Below the pieces are notes generated by a model, which did not search any database, was not told where the DNA came from, and worked only from the letters and a program-made list of their open reading frames with translations. A DNA stretch of 64,000 bases from Treponema sp. Lineage in GTDB: Bacteria > Spirochaetota > Spirochaetia > Treponematales > Treponemataceae. Made by a program: the position numbers and the translations under genes. Of the stretch, positions 43,951 to 55,409 are shown piece after piece. Every line of letters starts with the position of its first letter. The first letter of the stretch is position 1. Where the stretch lies: assembly GCA_016290335.1 (NCBI GenBank), contig JAEETM010000004.1:21807-85806 (forward strand). Direction: 5' to 3'.

Positions 43951-44700
43951 CTAACTCCTTGCCTTTTTAGCAGAATCAGCACCATCAGCCTTTTCTTGTG
44001 AAGCTGCCGGACGAACAGTACGTCTTGGCTTCTTTACAAGCTGACCAGCATCTTCATTATGCTCAACACCATAATTCATGCCGTTGTAAACCCATACTTT
44101 AACACCAATCTTACCATAAGTAGTTGATGCTGCGTATGTTCCATAATCGATGTCAGCACGAAGTGTGTGAAGAGGTACTCGTCCTTCCTTGTGTTCTTCT
44201 GTACGGCTCATATCTGCACCGCCAAGACGACCACTAAGGCGAACCTTAATACCAAGTGCACCTGCTTTCATTGCATTGCTTACAGCCTGTTTCATAGCCT
44301 TGCGGAATGAACCACGACCAGAAAGCTGACGACCAATATTCTGAGCAATCAAAGTTGCATTCAAATCTGCACGTTTGATTTCCTTAATCTTAATCTGTAC
44401 TTTCTTTGTAAGCTGTTTCTGGATATCTGCACTAATCTTTTCGATTGATGCACCTTTAACGCCAATAATAACACCTGGGCGAGCTGTATGAATTACGATT
44501 GTAACGCGCTGTGGATGACGTACAATCTCAACTTCAGCTATATCAGCATTTTTACATTCAGGAAGCTCAGCAACCATTTTACGGATTTTGATATCTTCCA
44601 AAACTAAATCTGCATATTCACGAGGATCGGCATACCAGCGTGACTGCCATGTTTTGTTTACACCTAAGCGCAAACCAATAGGATTAACTTTCTGACCCAC
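43951..44700 (-). CDS. rpsC: Ribosomal protein S3
   Basis: 249 residues with a KH domain ([23 protein letters not shown]) and the S3 C-terminal domain ([19 protein letters not shown]). The C-terminal tail after about residue 225 is Ala/Lys-rich ([15 protein letters not shown]). Confidence 0.97.
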   Translation of the reverse strand: MGQKVNPIGLRLGVNKTWQSRWYADPREYADLVLEDIKIRKMVAELPECKNADIAEVEIVRHPQRVTIVIHTARPGVIIGVKGASIEKISADIQKQLTKKVQIKIKEIKRADLNATLIAQNIGRQLSGRGSFRKAMKQAVSNAMKAGALGIKVRLSGRLGGADMSRTEEHKEGRVPLHTLRADIDYGTYAASTTYGKIGVKVWVYNGMNYGVEHNEDAGQLVKKPRRTVRPAASQEKADGADSAKKARS

Positions 44701-44703
44701 TTT

Positions 44704-45060
44704 TTATTCCCCCGCCTTCTCGTCAACGATGACGGTAATATGGCACATACGTTTGAGCAACTGATCTGCACGACCACGAGCACGGAACCAAACTCTCTTC
44801 AGTCTAGGACCTTCATCGATTCTGATTTCCTTAACGTACAGCATATCTTCATCCAACTTACTATTCAGGTTAAGTGCATTAGAAGCTGCAGACTTAAGTG
44901 TACCGCTGATTAATTTTGCACCTTTCTGTGGCATATTGGCAAGAATTGCCATTGCTTCTGAATAGGACTTCTGCTTGATTACATTTGCAACTGGGCGAAC
45001 CTTTGTTGGTGATGCAATCAGGAACTTAGTAGTGGCTACATAACCTTTTTTCTCAGCCAT
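44704..45060 (-). CDS. rplV: Ribosomal protein L22
   Basis: 118 residues from ATG 45060 ([18 protein letters not shown]), with GGTGG upstream; a GTG three codons earlier overlaps that [27 protein letters not shown] is the conserved L22 C-terminal beta hairpin. Confidence 0.95.
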   Translation of the reverse strand: MAEKKGYVATTKFLIASPTKVRPVANVIKQKSYSEAMAILANMPQKGAKLISGTLKSAASNALNLNSKLDEDMLYVKEIRIDEGPRLKRVWFRARGRADQLLKRMCHITVIVDEKAGE

Positions 45061-45075
45061 AATATCCACCTATCA

Positions 45076-45357
45076 TTAAGCCTTTCCGGCTGTTTTGTCT
45101 GAACCACCATGTCCACGGAATGTACGTGTTGGAGCAAACTCGCCGAGCTTATGGCCTACGAGGTTCTCTGTTATGTACACTGGGATCCATGATTTACCAT
45201 TATAAACAGAAATAGTATTACCTACCATTTCCGGGATGATTGTAGAGCAGCGAGAATATGTTTTAATCATTTTCTTGTCTGCTTCTTTATTCATAGCTTG
45301 AACCTTTTTGTAAAGTGATTTTTCTACAAAAGGTCCCTTCTTAACAGATCTTGACAC
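45076..45357 (-). CDS. rpsS: Ribosomal protein S19
   Basis: 93 residues; [20 protein letters not shown] and [20 protein letters not shown] identify S19. Confidence 0.97.
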   Translation of the reverse strand: MSRSVKKGPFVEKSLYKKVQAMNKEADKKMIKTYSRCSTIIPEMVGNTISVYNGKSWIPVYITENLVGHKLGEFAPTRTFRGHGGSDKTAGKA

Positions 45358-45371
45358 GATTATCTCCTCGC

Positions 45372-46199
45372 CTACTTCTTCTTACGACGGCTAACAATAA
45401 AGTTGCTGGATGTCTTTCTCTTGTTACGAGTCTGGTAACCTTTACAAGGCTGTCCCCAAGGAGTAACAGGATTACGTCCTTTACCAGCACCTTCACCACC
45501 ACCAAGCGGATGATCTACAGGGTTCATAGCCATACCACGTACTGTTGGGCGGATACCCATCCAGCGTTTGTGTCCGGCTTTACCGAGCTTAACATTCATG
45601 TGTTCTTCGTTTCCTACAACACCGATTGTTGCATAACATTTTCCGTAAACCTTTCTCATTTCGCTTGAAGGAAGACGAATGATGACATAATCACCTTCGC
45701 GACCTGCAATCTGAGCACTTGCACCGGCAGAACGAGCAAGCTGTCCACCTTTACCAAGTGTCAATTCAATGTTATGAATTGTGAAACCAACTGGAATTGC
45801 ATTCAGAGGCAGTGCATTTCCAACTGTTGGAGTTGCATTATCACCAGACATAATCTTCTGGCCAACCTGCAATCCTTTTGGAGCGATGATATAACGTTTA
45901 TCACCGTCAGCATAATAAATCAAAGCAATATTAGCACTTCTGTTAGGATCATATTCAATTGTCTTGACTGTTCCCGGGATTCCGTGCTTATCTCGCTTGA
46001 AATCTATATCACGATAACGTCTCTTGTGACCGCCTCCCTGATGTCGTACAGAAATACGTCCACCAGCTCCTCGTCCAGCATGAGACTTACGACCTGACAC
46101 CAAAGTTTTCTCGGGTCTGTCGGCTGTCAGTTCGTCTCTGCGCAAGTCCACACGTCCGCGTGTACCTGGCGTCATTGGCTTATATACTTTAAGAGCCAT
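45372..46199 (-). CDS. rplB: Ribosomal protein L2
   Basis: 275 residues; [39 protein letters not shown] and [26 protein letters not shown] (with the catalytic-centre His near its end) are L2 motifs. Confidence 0.97.
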   Translation of the reverse strand: MALKVYKPMTPGTRGRVDLRRDELTADRPEKTLVSGRKSHAGRGAGGRISVRHQGGGHKRRYRDIDFKRDKHGIPGTVKTIEYDPNRSANIALIYYADGDKRYIIAPKGLQVGQKIMSGDNATPTVGNALPLNAIPVGFTIHNIELTLGKGGQLARSAGASAQIAGREGDYVIIRLPSSEMRKVYGKCYATIGVVGNEEHMNVKLGKAGHKRWMGIRPTVRGMAMNPVDHPLGGGEGAGKGRNPVTPWGQPCKGYQTRNKRKTSSNFIVSRRKKK

Positions 46200-46225
46200 T
46201 TTATATCCCCTTAATTCCTACCAGA

Positions 46226-46510
46226 TTATACACCTTCAAAAGCAGCGATTGTTTCGCCTTCTGCAAGACGAACGATTGCTTTTTTGTAAGATGCTGTACG
46301 ACCTGGTCTTCCACGAAGTCGTTTCATTTTTCCAAGCACATTCATTGTTGTGCATCCAATTACCTTTACTTTGAACAAAGCTTCTACAGCTTCTTTTATC
46401 TGGATTTTATTAGCATCCGGATGTACTACGAACACATATTTGTTCTGTTCGCGCAACATGTTTGCTTTTTCCGAAATAACAGGCTTAATAAGAATATCTT
46501 CGTATTTCAT
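46226..46510 (-). CDS. rplW: Ribosomal protein L23
   Basis: 94 residues; DILIKPVISEKANMLREQNKYVFVV at the start, KMKRLRGRPGRTASYKKAIV in the loop near the exit tunnel. The start shares a base with the rplD stop. Confidence 0.96.
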   Translation of the reverse strand: MKYEDILIKPVISEKANMLREQNKYVFVVHPDANKIQIKEAVEALFKVKVIGCTTMNVLGKMKRLRGRPGRTASYKKAIVRLAEGETIAAFEGV

Positions 46511-47148
46511 TATTTGGCCTCCTTATCTTCTGCATAAAACTCAGAAAGACCTTTTGCAGCTGATTCAAGCATTATTACTTTTCGTCCGTAGAACAATGTG
46601 TGTGCTTCAAGACGATTGTAAGCAAGGAAGCTGAGATTCTTGATGTTTCTAGCTGCCTGTTTGATATTTGAATCATCATCCTTAAGGATTAATACAGTTC
46701 TTTCATCTTTTACAAAATTGCTGAGAATCTTTACGAGATCCTTTGTTTTACCACTATCAACAGTAAAATCTTCAACAACTGTAAGTCTGTCACCCTGAGC
46801 ATGTGAACTCAAGATGCTCTTCATAGCAAGTCTCTTTTCCTTTTTAGGAATTGAGTAGCTGTAATCCTTTGGTTTTGGTCCGAAGATTGTACCACCGCCA
46901 ACTGTAATTGGAGATTTTTTATCACCACGACGTGCATTACCTGTACCCTTCTGCTTATAAGGTTTATTGTTAGAACCATGAACCTCAGCACGAGTCTTTG
47001 TACAAGCTGTACCTACACGTTTATTTGCTAATTCATTTGTGATGGCATAATAAATTACATCATCATTTACTGGGAGACCGAATACGCTATCATCAAGAGT
47101 GATTGTACGCAGCTCTTTACCATCGACTGAATAGACTTTCTTATCCAT
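46510..47148 (-). CDS. rplD: Ribosomal protein L4
   Basis: 212 residues; RAEVHGSNNKPYKQKGTGNARRGDKKSPITVGGG is the L4 exit-tunnel loop. In E. coli L4 represses its own S10 operon; no equivalent leader was identified. Confidence 0.97.
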   Translation of the reverse strand: MDKKVYSVDGKELRTITLDDSVFGLPVNDDVIYYAITNELANKRVGTACTKTRAEVHGSNNKPYKQKGTGNARRGDKKSPITVGGGTIFGPKPKDYSYSIPKKEKRLAMKSILSSHAQGDRLTVVEDFTVDSGKTKDLVKILSNFVKDERTVLILKDDDSNIKQAARNIKNLSFLAYNRLEAHTLFYGRKVIMLESAAKGLSEFYAEDKEAK

Positions 47149-47166
47149 ACTTATCTTCTCCTGCCG

Positions 47167-47787
47167 TTATTTTTTTACTGCTGATTTTACAATCAACGTA
47201 CAGCCTTTATTCCCAGGAACAGCCCCGCGAACCATGATTACTTTGAGTTCAGGATCAACTTTCACAATCTTGAGATTCTGAATAGTTACTCTCTTGGCAC
47301 CCATATGTCCAGGTAATTTGATATTCTTAAAGCAGTGACCTGGTGTTGTACATTCTCCTGTACCACCCGGCTCACGATGGAACTTAGAACCATGGGTAGC
47401 ACGTCCACCATGGAAACCCCATCTCTTCATAACACCCTGGAAGCCTTTTCCTTTTGATGTAGCTGTAACATCAAGGAAACGACTGTTTTCAAAGAGTTCC
47501 AAACCAACAACATCACCTACATTTACTTCTGTTTCGAAGTCGCGGAACTCTTTCAAGTGACGCTTTGGATTGATGTTTTCTGGGAATTGTCCGGCATATG
47601 CCTTGCTTGCTTTAGAAGCTTTGATATCTTCCAAACCAAGAACAACTGCATCATAACCGCATTCTTCTTTGTTCTTTTTGGCAACGACAACATTTGGCTC
47701 GACCTGGATTACGGTTACTGGTGTCAGATTTCCGCTTGCATCGAAAACTTGAGTCATGCCAACTTTTTTTGCAATCAGACCTTTCAT
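47167..47787 (-). CDS. rplC: Ribosomal protein L3
   Basis: 206 residues; MKGLIAKKVGMTQVFDASGN, GFQGVMKRWGFHGGRATHGSKFHREPG and CTLIVKSAVK are L3 motifs. It follows the 159-bp rpsJ spacer. Confidence 0.97.
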   Translation of the reverse strand: MKGLIAKKVGMTQVFDASGNLTPVTVIQVEPNVVVAKKNKEECGYDAVVLGLEDIKASKASKAYAGQFPENINPKRHLKEFRDFETEVNVGDVVGLELFENSRFLDVTATSKGKGFQGVMKRWGFHGGRATHGSKFHREPGGTGECTTPGHCFKNIKLPGHMGAKRVTIQNLKIVKVDPELKVIMVRGAVPGNKGCTLIVKSAVKK

Positions 47788-47886
47788 TCTGATATTCTCC
47801 TATTGGGACTCTGCTACTTACTGTTCACAAAGCTCCCTGTTTAAGGCCGTCATCCCAAATCCAGAGGGACCGTACCAATTTATTTA

Positions 47887-47904
47887 AATCCTCTTAAGAG
47901 GATT
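47887..47904. repeat. 18-bp perfect palindrome in the rpsJ-rplC spacer
   Basis: AATCCTCTTAAGAGGATT is its own reverse complement. It lies in the only large gap inside the S10 operon. A regulator-binding site or a hairpin in the rplC leader is possible; no T-run follows. Confidence 0.6.
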
Positions 47905-47946
47905 GTTTACAACCATAAAGGTTAAACGCTACCGCGTGATTTTATG

Positions 47947-48255
47947 CTATTGCGTAATAACTACGTCTACACCGGCAGGAAGTTCAAGTTTCATTAAAGA
48001 ATCCATTACATCTTGTGATGGATTGATAATGTCAATAAGTCTTTTGTGAGTACGCATTTCAAACTGCTCACGAGATTTTTTATTTACGTGAGGTGAGCGC
48101 AATACTGTTACCTTATTGATTTTTGTAGGAAGCGGGATAGGTCCTGAAACCTTTGCACCAGCTTTCTGAACAGTCTGCACAATGGATTTAGCACTCTGAT
48201 CGATCAGTTCTACATCAAATGCACGAAGTCGAACACGAATCTTTCCATTAGCCAT
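47947..48255 (-). CDS. rpsJ: Ribosomal protein S10 (NusE)
   Basis: 102 residues; [25 protein letters not shown] and [35 protein letters not shown] identify S10, which also acts as NusE in antitermination. It starts 70 bp after tuf. Confidence 0.97.
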   Translation of the reverse strand: MANGKIRVRLRAFDVELIDQSAKSIVQTVQKAGAKVSGPIPLPTKINKVTVLRSPHVNKKSREQFEMRTHKRLIDIINPSQDVMDSLMKLELPAGVDVVITQ

Positions 48256-48277
48256 TTAATTAAACTCCTATTTCATA

Positions 48278-48309
48278 ACAAAAGGACTGATTTTCACCAG
48301 CCCTTTTGT
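48278..48309 (-). terminator. Terminator-like hairpin between tuf and rpsJ
   Basis: On the minus strand ACAAAAGGGCUG pairs with CAGUCCUUUUGU around an 8-nt loop, followed by UUAUG rather than a clean U-run. Probably partial termination that lowers transcription into the S10 genes. Confidence 0.7.
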
Positions 48310-48324
48310 TTGAAAAATTAAAAA

Positions 48325-49509
48325 CTATTCAATAATTTTTACTACCTGTCCAGAAGCGATTGTACGTCCACCTTCACGGATAGCAAGTTTAAGACCTTCA
48401 TCCATAGCGATTGGGTGGATGAGCTGACCGATAACTTTTACGTTATCACCAGGTTTTACCATGTCTGTACCAGCTTCGAGTTCGATTGTACCAGTAATAT
48501 CTGTAGTTCTGAAGTAGAACTGTGGGCGGTAACCTGTGAAGAATGGAGAGTGACGTCCACCTTCTTCCTTTGAAAGTACGTAAAGCTGAGCTTCGAACTT
48601 TGTGTGTGGGTTGATGCTGCCTGGCTTTGCAAGTACCTGTCCGCGAACAACGTCTTTCTTGTCAACACCACGGAGAAGAATACCTACGTTATCACCAGCC
48701 ATACCCTGATCAAGAGTCTTCTGGAACATTTCAATACCAGTTACTGTTGAAGCAGCTGTTGGGCGAATACCAACGATTTCTACTGGATCGTTCATATTGA
48801 TTACACCGCGTTCGATTTTTCCTGTTACTACAGTACCACGTCCAGAAATTGTGAAGATATCCTCGATTGGCATCAAGAATGGTTTGTCTTCATCACGTAC
48901 TGGATCATCGAACCATGTATCCATAGCCTGAAGGAGTTCTTCGATACAAGCTGTATTTTCTGGAGTTGGATCATTCAAAGCTTTGAAAGCTGAACCCTTA
49001 ATGATTGGTGTATCCTCTGAGAAACCATACTCTTTAAGAGTATCTTTTACTTCTTCTACTACGAGTTCGAGAAGATCTGGATCATCCATCTGGTCAACTT
49101 TGTTCAAGAATACGATGATCTTTGGTACACCTACCTGACGAGCAAGCAACAAGTGCTCACGTGTCTGAGGCATAACTGAATCTGGAGCAGATACTACGAG
49201 AACAGAACCGTCCATCTGAGCAGCACCAGTAATCATGTTTTTAATATAGTCAGCATGTCCAGGACAGTCGATATGAGCATAGTGTCTCTTGTCTGACTGA
49301 TATTCCAAGTGACGAGTATTGATAGTAATACCACGCTCTTTCTCTTCTGGAGCGTTATCAATTTCATCGTACTTAAGAGCCTTATCACCATACTTCTTAG
49401 CACAGTACATAGTGATTGCAGCTGAAAGAGTTGTCTTACCATGGTCTACGTGTCCAATGGTACCAACATTCATGTGAGGTTTAGTTCGGACGAACTTCTC
49501 CTTTGCCAT
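48325..49509 (-). CDS. tuf: Elongation factor Tu
   Basis: 394 residues from ATG 49509 ([20 protein letters not shown]), with GGAG upstream; the longer frame to 49626 is not needed. GTP-binding motifs are [16 protein letters not shown] and NKVD. EF-Tu delivers aminoacyl-tRNA to the ribosome. It sits alone upstream of the S10 operon with a large 5' spacer. Confidence 0.98.
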   Translation of the reverse strand: MAKEKFVRTKPHMNVGTIGHVDHGKTTLSAAITMYCAKKYGDKALKYDEIDNAPEEKERGITINTRHLEYQSDKRHYAHIDCPGHADYIKNMITGAAQMDGSVLVVSAPDSVMPQTREHLLLARQVGVPKIIVFLNKVDQMDDPDLLELVVEEVKDTLKEYGFSEDTPIIKGSAFKALNDPTPENTACIEELLQAMDTWFDDPVRDEDKPFLMPIEDIFTISGRGTVVTGKIERGVINMNDPVEIVGIRPTAASTVTGIEMFQKTLDQGMAGDNVGILLRGVDKKDVVRGQVLAKPGSINPHTKFEAQLYVLSKEEGGRHSPFFTGYRPQFYFRTTDITGTIELEAGTDMVKPGDNVKVIGQLIHPIAMDEGLKLAIREGGRTIASGQVVKIIE

Positions 49510-50020
49510 GTTTTTCTCCTTGCCAGAACCTTTTTTTTCATCCGGCATTTTTATTTTAAATGTGCTGCACTTTAAGCCAGAACAAATAACATCTTCACTA
49601 AGACATTTATTTGTTCGCAGACACAATATTTGAGCGATTATTATGATAATTTCTGAAAGGAAACGGATAAGATAGAAACTTTTCTATAATGCTTCATATT
49701 TTTTTTCGAAGCACTACAACCCGGTACCACCATCATTATCATAAAACCTGACAACTGGTTTGGTATTTTCGAGTTTGGTCTGTAAAAGACCGCCAGAAAC
49801 CCAAATCAGTTGCTTTTCGATTCTTACCAACGGTAAAAATCAACCAAATGGGCCGTATATACCTGAAAATCATTTCTGATTAACTTTACGGTTATACCGG
49901 ATTAAATCCGCCTGACTCTCAAAGAACCCATTTACTGCTTTTAAAATATAAAAACAGTCAAGCCTAATATTTATACTATTTATTAAAATAAATATCAATA
50001 CCTGAGACAAAAAACAGACA
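49510..50020 (-). other. 511-bp spacer upstream of tuf, with candidate structured RNA
   Basis: No gene is seen. On the minus strand, CAACTGATTTGG/CCAAACCAGTTG (49812-49801 and 49763-49752; one A-C mismatch) encloses GGTCT/AGACC. Further upstream, AATCA-GAAA-TGATT (49881-49868) is a GNRA-tetraloop hairpin and TACC-GTT-GGTA (49835-49825) another small stem. Several hairpins on one side of a highly expressed gene suggest a leader or small RNA. A tuf promoter must also lie in this region but I could not fix it. Confidence 0.4.
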
Positions 50021-50054
50021 AAAAAAATGGGAGATTCCGTAACAGAATCCCCCA
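50021..50054 (-). terminator. Rho-independent terminator after rpsG
   Basis: TGGGGGATTC and GGAATCTCCCA form a 10-11-bp stem with one G-U pair, followed by U8 on the minus strand. It lies 65 bp past rpsG. Confidence 0.92.
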
Positions 50055-50118
50055 CCTTAATAATGCTTTTCTATAGAAACAATCTATAAAACAATTTACG
50101 CTGAAACTGCCAAAAGCA

Positions 50119-50589
50119 CTACCATCTGTAGTGAGCAAAAGCCTTGTTAGCTTCTGCCATTTTGTGTACATCTTCACGTTTCTTGTAAGCTGTACCTGTA
50201 TTGTTATAAGCATCAAGAAGCTCAGAAGCAAGACAATCAGCCATTCCGTGACCGTTTCTCTTGCGGGCTGCATCAATAATCCATCTCATTGAGAGAGCTT
50301 CTCGGCGAGATTCACGAATCTCCATTGGAACCTGGTATGTAGCACCACCAACACGTCTTGATTTAACTTCAACAAGTGGCTTTACATTTTCGATTGCCTT
50401 AAGAAGAACCTCGAGAGGATCCTTGTCTGTTTTTGTCTTAAGATTATCCATTGCTTCGTAAACAATTTTCTGACAGATTTCTTTTTTTCCGTCAAGCATC
50501 ATACGACAAACTAACTTTGAAACAACCTTTGAGTTGTATTTTACATCCGGCATTAACGGACGATTAATTGATTTCTTATGTCTTCCCAT
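50119..50589 (-). CDS. rpsG: Ribosomal protein S7
   Basis: 156 residues; PLMPDVKYNSKVVSKLVCRM and ALSMRWIIDAARKRNGHGMADCLASELLDA identify S7, the 16S assembly initiator. RBS GGAGG is just before the ATG. It lies 12 bp after rpsL. Confidence 0.97.
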   Translation of the reverse strand: MGRHKKSINRPLMPDVKYNSKVVSKLVCRMMLDGKKEICQKIVYEAMDNLKTKTDKDPLEVLLKAIENVKPLVEVKSRRVGGATYQVPMEIRESRREALSMRWIIDAARKRNGHGMADCLASELLDAYNNTGTAYKKREDVHKMAEANKAFAHYRW

Positions 50590-50601
50590 CTTAATCCTCC
50601 A

Positions 50602-50976
50602 TTAAGCCTTTGGCTTTTTAGCACCATACTTTGAACGACCTCGTTTGCGGTCTTCAACACCAAGTGTATCTTTTGTACCACGGATAATGTGATAGCGTAC
50701 ACCAGGAAGGTCCTTAACACGACCACCACGTACTAAAACTACTGAGTGTTCCTGCAAGTTGTGTCCAATACCTGGAATATATGCAGTAACTTCAATACCA
50801 TTACTTAAACGAACACGAGCAATCTTTCTCAATGCTGAGTTTGGTTTCTTAGGTGTCTGGGTCATTACACGTGTGCAAACGCCACGTTTCTGTGGGCAGG
50901 ACTCAAGTGCGGGAGACTTGGTTCTATTTGCTACAGATTTTCTTCCCTGACGAATTAATTGATTAATTGTAGGCAT
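50602..50976 (-). CDS. rpsL: Ribosomal protein S12
   Basis: 124 residues; [15 protein letters not shown] and [17 protein letters not shown] contain the Lys that confers streptomycin resistance when mutated; here it is the sensitive Lys. It is transcribed from the promoter at 51045-51074. Confidence 0.97.
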   Translation of the reverse strand: MPTINQLIRQGRKSVANRTKSPALESCPQKRGVCTRVMTQTPKKPNSALRKIARVRLSNGIEVTAYIPGIGHNLQEHSVVLVRGGRVKDLPGVRYHIIRGTKDTLGVEDRKRGRSKYGAKKPKA

Positions 50977-51044
50977 CGCCTATTCTCCTATATTATTCCG
51001 GTCAGCACCCCGGAAGTGATAACTATTTAAAAATACGTTCTAGA

Positions 51045-51074
51045 AATATACACAATTCCGACAGCGATTGTCAA
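51045..51074 (-). promoter_or_regulatory. Sigma70-type promoter for rpsL-rpsG
   Basis: TTGACA (51074-51069) and TATATT (51050-51045), 18 bases apart. The bases after the -10 read TCTAGAACG, the same as after the 62766-62794 promoter. Confidence 0.8.
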
Positions 51075-51098
51075 TAACCGCTACCGGAAAGTGAGTTA

Positions 51099-54000
51099 CT
51101 AGTCTGAATCCTCTGTGTCGTAGCTGGCTACGTCAACATGAGATTCTGATTCTTCTTCAAGGCGGCGGCGTTCAAGGATTTCGTTCATCTGTTCATCCAA
51201 ATCTTTGTCTCCGTCATCGAAGAGCTTAATATCTTTATAATTTTTAATACCTGTTCCGGCAGGAATCATGTGACCGATGGCAACATTTTCCTTAATACCG
51301 TGCAGGCCGTCTGTTGCGCCGGAAATAGCTGCGTTTGTAAGAACGCGTGTTGTTTCCTGGAAGGATGCAGCAGAAATGAAAGAATCTACGTTCAAAGAAG
51401 CCTTTGTAATACCCTGGAACATTGGGCGTCCGATTGCCGGCTTACCACCTTCCTTGATAATACGCTGGTTTTCTTCATGGAACTTGTACTTATCAACCTG
51501 CTGTCCGAAGATAAAGCGTGTATCACCTACAGCAACAATTTCTACCTTGCGGAGCATCTGGCGTACAATAATACCAACGTGCTTGTCGTTGATTTCTACA
51601 TCCTGTGCACGGTAAACAGCCTGAATCTCATCCATAAGATAATTCTGGAGGGCATTTTCACCAAGGATTGCAAGAACGTCCTGTGGATTTGGAGAACCTG
51701 CACAAAGCTGTTCACCAGCTTCTACGTGGTCACCATCTCGTACAATCATTCGTTTGGTCATTGGAACAAGATGTTCAAATACCTTACCGAACTCATCTTC
51801 TACAGTTACAATTCTCTTACCCTTTGTAATTCCCTTGAACTTAACAAGACCAGAAATCTGTGCAAGTACACAAGGATTCTTAGGTTTTCTAGCTTCGAAC
51901 AATTCAGATACTCGTGGAAGACCACCAGTAATATCCTGAGATTTCTGAATATCCTTTGGAATCTTAGCAAGTGTAAATCCTGCTTCAACTTCTTCCTTAT
52001 CGTTAGCCATAAGAACGGCACCGGCTGGAAGATAATATGTACCAAGCTCATTACCGGCAACGTCAGTAATAAGGATTCTTGGCTGTTTCTGATCAAGGTG
52101 AAGATCAGAAATTACACGCTCTCTGTTTCCAGAGTTGTCTGTATGAATCTCAAGTGTTGAATCGTTGATAATGTCTTCGAAATGGATATAACCGTCAGCT
52201 TCGGCAATAATTGGTTCAAAGTACTGCTCTGTAATACCAATTACTTCGTTCTTCTTAACAATAGCTCCACTCTTTACGTAAATTGTAGAACCGTTAGTTA
52301 TTTCCATCTTCTGCTCTTTACTTGTGAGATAAATCTTGTTATCAACAATCATTACCTTACCAGTTACGGCAGCTTTAACATCCTTGCCTTTTCTCTTGAG
52401 GATAACATCACCGCGCATGTGGCTGCTGCCATCTTCTACAACAACTTCATCACCCTTTGCAATTTCCATTGCATCAAGAATACGAACGATTGTCATTGTA
52501 CCCTTACGAGTGAACAGCCAGTTGTCGTCTTTTGTAACAACGTGTGTACCGCTTACATCTTTAATGAATGCATCGAACTTAAGAATAATTTTGTTATCCT
52601 TAGTTGTCATATCTGCAGTACCACCAGAGTGGAATGTTCGAAGTGTAAGCTGTGTACCAGGCTGACCGATTGACTGAGCAGCGATAATACCAACTGCTTC
52701 ACCAATTTCAACAATCTTGTTGCGTGCAAGGTTCTTACCGTAACACTTAACACAGATACCGTGCTTAGCTTCGCAGGTAAGTACTGTTCTAAGCTTAACC
52801 TTTTCTACACCGGCAGCTTCAATTTTTTCTGCCATTACTTCATCAATATACTGGTTTACATCGCAGATGAGTTCGCCTGTAATTGGATGAACTACACGCT
52901 CAATTGCAAAGTGACCTACAATTCGTTCTGCAAGATGTACAACAATTTCATCACCGTTCTTAATTGCAGCATAATCAATACCGTTGATTGTACCGCAGTC
53001 TTCTTCGTTGATTACTACATCCTGTGCAACATCAACAAGACGACGTGTCATGTAACCGGCATCGGCTGTCTTAAGAGCTGTATCTGAAAGACCTTTTCGG
53101 GCAGCGTTAGTTGAAATAAAGTACTCGATAACCGAAAGTCCTTCCTTGAAGTTTGCTTTAATAGGAAGTTCGATAATATCGCCGTTAGGCTTTGTCATCA
53201 ATCCTCGCATGGCAGCAAGCTGAGAAATCTGTCCTCTAGAACCTCGGGCACCAGAAGTAGCCATCATATAGATAGTATTGAAACCGTCCTTGTCTGCAGC
53301 AAGGTTGTCCATCATTATCTTTGTAAGGTCGCTGTTTGTTTTGTTCCAAACGTCACATACCTGGTTGAATCGCTCTTTAGAAGAAAGGAAACCACCGCTT
53401 GCAAGAGTGATGATGTTGCTTACTTCCTTGTTAGCCTTTGCAATCATTTCTGCTTTTTCTTTTGGAACAAGGATATCATCCATACAAAGTGTTGCACCAT
53501 AGAATGTAGCGTTCTTATAACCTACATCCTTGATTGCATCGTGCATCTGGATTGTCATCCATGAGCCCTTTGTATGATATACGTGCTCAATCATCTTCTT
53601 GAGTGATTTATCGAAGAGCTGGCGGTTTACATATTCAATTCCTTCAGGCATTGCTTCGTTGAAAGCAAGTCGTCCGGCAGAAGTTTCAATCAAATCGCCT
53701 TTCTTAAACTGCTGTGTACCTTTAACAAATCCGTTCTTAACATCATCTTTTGCTGTAAGAGCATTAGGATCGAACGAATCTTTTGGAGCAGGAACCTTAA
53801 TAAGAGCCTGCCATTCGATGTTACCGCATTCAGCAGCCATACGAACTTCATCAGGAGTTGAGAAGCGTTTTCCGGTTCCCTTTGCATTTGGCTTGATAGC
53901 TGTCATGTAATAAATACCAAGTACCATGTCCTGAGAAGGTGCAACGATTGTCTTACCGTTAGCAGGGTCAAGAAGGTTTCGTGCAGAAAGCATCAATGTC

Positions 54001-55409
54001 CAGCATTCCATCTGAGCAGCCTGTGTAAGAGGTACGTGGATAGCCATCTGGTCACCATCGAAGTCGGCGTTGAAGGCTTTACATGCGAGTGGGTGAAGCT
54101 TAAGAGCTTTTCCTTCTACAAGTACAGGTTCAAATGCCTGAATACCAAGTCGGTGCAATGTAGGAGCACGGTTGAGCATAACAGGATGCTCTTTTACAAC
54201 TTCGTCCAGAATTGCATAAACTTCCGGTGATTCGCTTTCTACGAGCATTTTAGCTTTCTTAATATTGAATACTACGTCTTTGTCGACGAGTTTTTTCATA
54301 AGGAATGGCTTGAACAATTCAAGAGCCATTTTTGTAGGAAGTCCGCACTGCCAGAGCTTTAATTCTGGTCCTACAACGATTACAGAACGTCCAGAGTAGT
54401 CAACACGTTTACCGAGCAGGTTCAAGCGGAAACGTCCCTGCTTACCTTTAAGAAGGTCAGAGATTGACTTGAGAGGGCGGTTTGAAGCACCCTTAACTGC
54501 TCTCTTACGTTTTGTGTTGTCGAACAGAGCGTCTACAGCTTCCTGAAGCATTCGTTTTTCGTTACGGATGATGATATCAGGTGCAGACAAATCCTTAAGT
54601 CTCTTGAGACGGTTGTTTCTGTTGATTACACGGCGGTAAAGGTCGTTTAAGTCTGATGTTGCGAAACGTCCACCATCCAGCTGTACCATTGGGCGCAACT
54701 CAGGAGGAATTACAGGAATAACGTCCAGAATCATCCAGGAAACCTTGTTACCTGAAGCACGGAAATTTTCTACTATTTCGATTCGTCGGAGCAATCTCTT
54801 GTCTGATTTTGCACCTTTTTCAATCATTTTGTTACGCAAATCTGCTGCGAGCTCATCAAGATCAAGACCATCAAGCAAGGTCTTAATAGCTTCGGCACCC
54901 ATATCAGCCTGGAAAGCGTTACCATAGTGGTCTACTGCCTGCTGATATTCATCCTCTGTGAGCAAATCCATTTTCTTAAGGTCTGTATCACCCGGATCAA
55001 TTACAATGTACTTTTCGTAGTACAAAACTGAGCGGAGAGCTGCAACCTGAAGGTCAAGCAAAAGGCCCATTCGGCTTGGAACCGAGCGGTAATACCAGAT
55101 GTGGCTTACTGGAGCAGCGAGTTCAATATGACCTGTTCGTTCACGGCGAACCTTAAAGTGTGTAACTTCTACACCACAGCGGTCGCAGATAACGCCCTTA
55201 TAGCGGATTGACTTGAACTTACCGCAGTAACATTCCCACTCTTTTGTAGTACCAAAGATTCTTTCACAGAACAAACCGTCTTTCTCAGGGCGGAGTGTTC
55301 TATAGTTTATTGTTTCTGGCTTTTTTACTTCACCATAAGACCATGATTTAATTGTCTCTGGTGAAGCAAGCTTTATCTTAAGGCTGTCAAAATCCTGTAC
55401 ATCACGCAT
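51099..55409 (-). CDS. rpoC: RNA polymerase beta-prime subunit
   Basis: 1436 residues from ATG 55409 ([14 protein letters not shown]). The start sits in ATGCGTGA with the rpoB stop, and GGAGG lies 7 bases upstream. The N-terminal zinc motif is [20 protein letters not shown]; the active-site motif NADFDGDQM binds catalytic Mg2+. The C-terminus is acidic (YDTEDSD). It is the usual partner of rpoB. Confidence 0.98.
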   Translation of the reverse strand: MRDVQDFDSLKIKLASPETIKSWSYGEVKKPETINYRTLRPEKDGLFCERIFGTTKEWECYCGKFKSIRYKGVICDRCGVEVTHFKVRRERTGHIELAAPVSHIWYYRSVPSRMGLLLDLQVAALRSVLYYEKYIVIDPGDTDLKKMDLLTEDEYQQAVDHYGNAFQADMGAEAIKTLLDGLDLDELAADLRNKMIEKGAKSDKRLLRRIEIVENFRASGNKVSWMILDVIPVIPPELRPMVQLDGGRFATSDLNDLYRRVINRNNRLKRLKDLSAPDIIIRNEKRMLQEAVDALFDNTKRKRAVKGASNRPLKSISDLLKGKQGRFRLNLLGKRVDYSGRSVIVVGPELKLWQCGLPTKMALELFKPFLMKKLVDKDVVFNIKKAKMLVESESPEVYAILDEVVKEHPVMLNRAPTLHRLGIQAFEPVLVEGKALKLHPLACKAFNADFDGDQMAIHVPLTQAAQMECWTLMLSARNLLDPANGKTIVAPSQDMVLGIYYMTAIKPNAKGTGKRFSTPDEVRMAAECGNIEWQALIKVPAPKDSFDPNALTAKDDVKNGFVKGTQQFKKGDLIETSAGRLAFNEAMPEGIEYVNRQLFDKSLKKMIEHVYHTKGSWMTIQMHDAIKDVGYKNATFYGATLCMDDILVPKEKAEMIAKANKEVSNIITLASGGFLSSKERFNQVCDVWNKTNSDLTKIMMDNLAADKDGFNTIYMMATSGARGSRGQISQLAAMRGLMTKPNGDIIELPIKANFKEGLSVIEYFISTNAARKGLSDTALKTADAGYMTRRLVDVAQDVVINEEDCGTINGIDYAAIKNGDEIVVHLAERIVGHFAIERVVHPITGELICDVNQYIDEVMAEKIEAAGVEKVKLRTVLTCEAKHGICVKCYGKNLARNKIVEIGEAVGIIAAQSIGQPGTQLTLRTFHSGGTADMTTKDNKIILKFDAFIKDVSGTHVVTKDDNWLFTRKGTMTIVRILDAMEIAKGDEVVVEDGSSHMRGDVILKRKGKDVKAAVTGKVMIVDNKIYLTSKEQKMEITNGSTIYVKSGAIVKKNEVIGITEQYFEPIIAEADGYIHFEDIINDSTLEIHTDNSGNRERVISDLHLDQKQPRILITDVAGNELGTYYLPAGAVLMANDKEEVEAGFTLAKIPKDIQKSQDITGGLPRVSELFEARKPKNPCVLAQISGLVKFKGITKGKRIVTVEDEFGKVFEHLVPMTKRMIVRDGDHVEAGEQLCAGSPNPQDVLAILGENALQNYLMDEIQAVYRAQDVEINDKHVGIIVRQMLRKVEIVAVGDTRFIFGQQVDKYKFHEENQRIIKEGGKPAIGRPMFQGITKASLNVDSFISAASFQETTRVLTNAAISGATDGLHGIKENVAIGHMIPAGTGIKNYKDIKLFDDGDKDLDEQMNEILERRRLEEESESHVDVASYDTEDSD

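Noticed and set aside
49759..49771. TTTGGTATTTTCG as a third site of the 33-bp repeat family
   Set aside because: Only one copy of the core occurs, with no periodic neighbours, and it is part of a hairpin arm.
49510..50020. tmRNA, SRP RNA or RNase P RNA in the tuf spacer
   Set aside because: None of their core motifs, such as the GGAAGGAAGCA-like SRP motif or a tmRNA tag frame with tRNA-like ends, were seen.
51270..52160. 296-residue plus-strand frame opposite rpoC
   Set aside because: A shadow of a conserved essential gene; the Cys/Asn/Leu-rich product has no recognisable domain.
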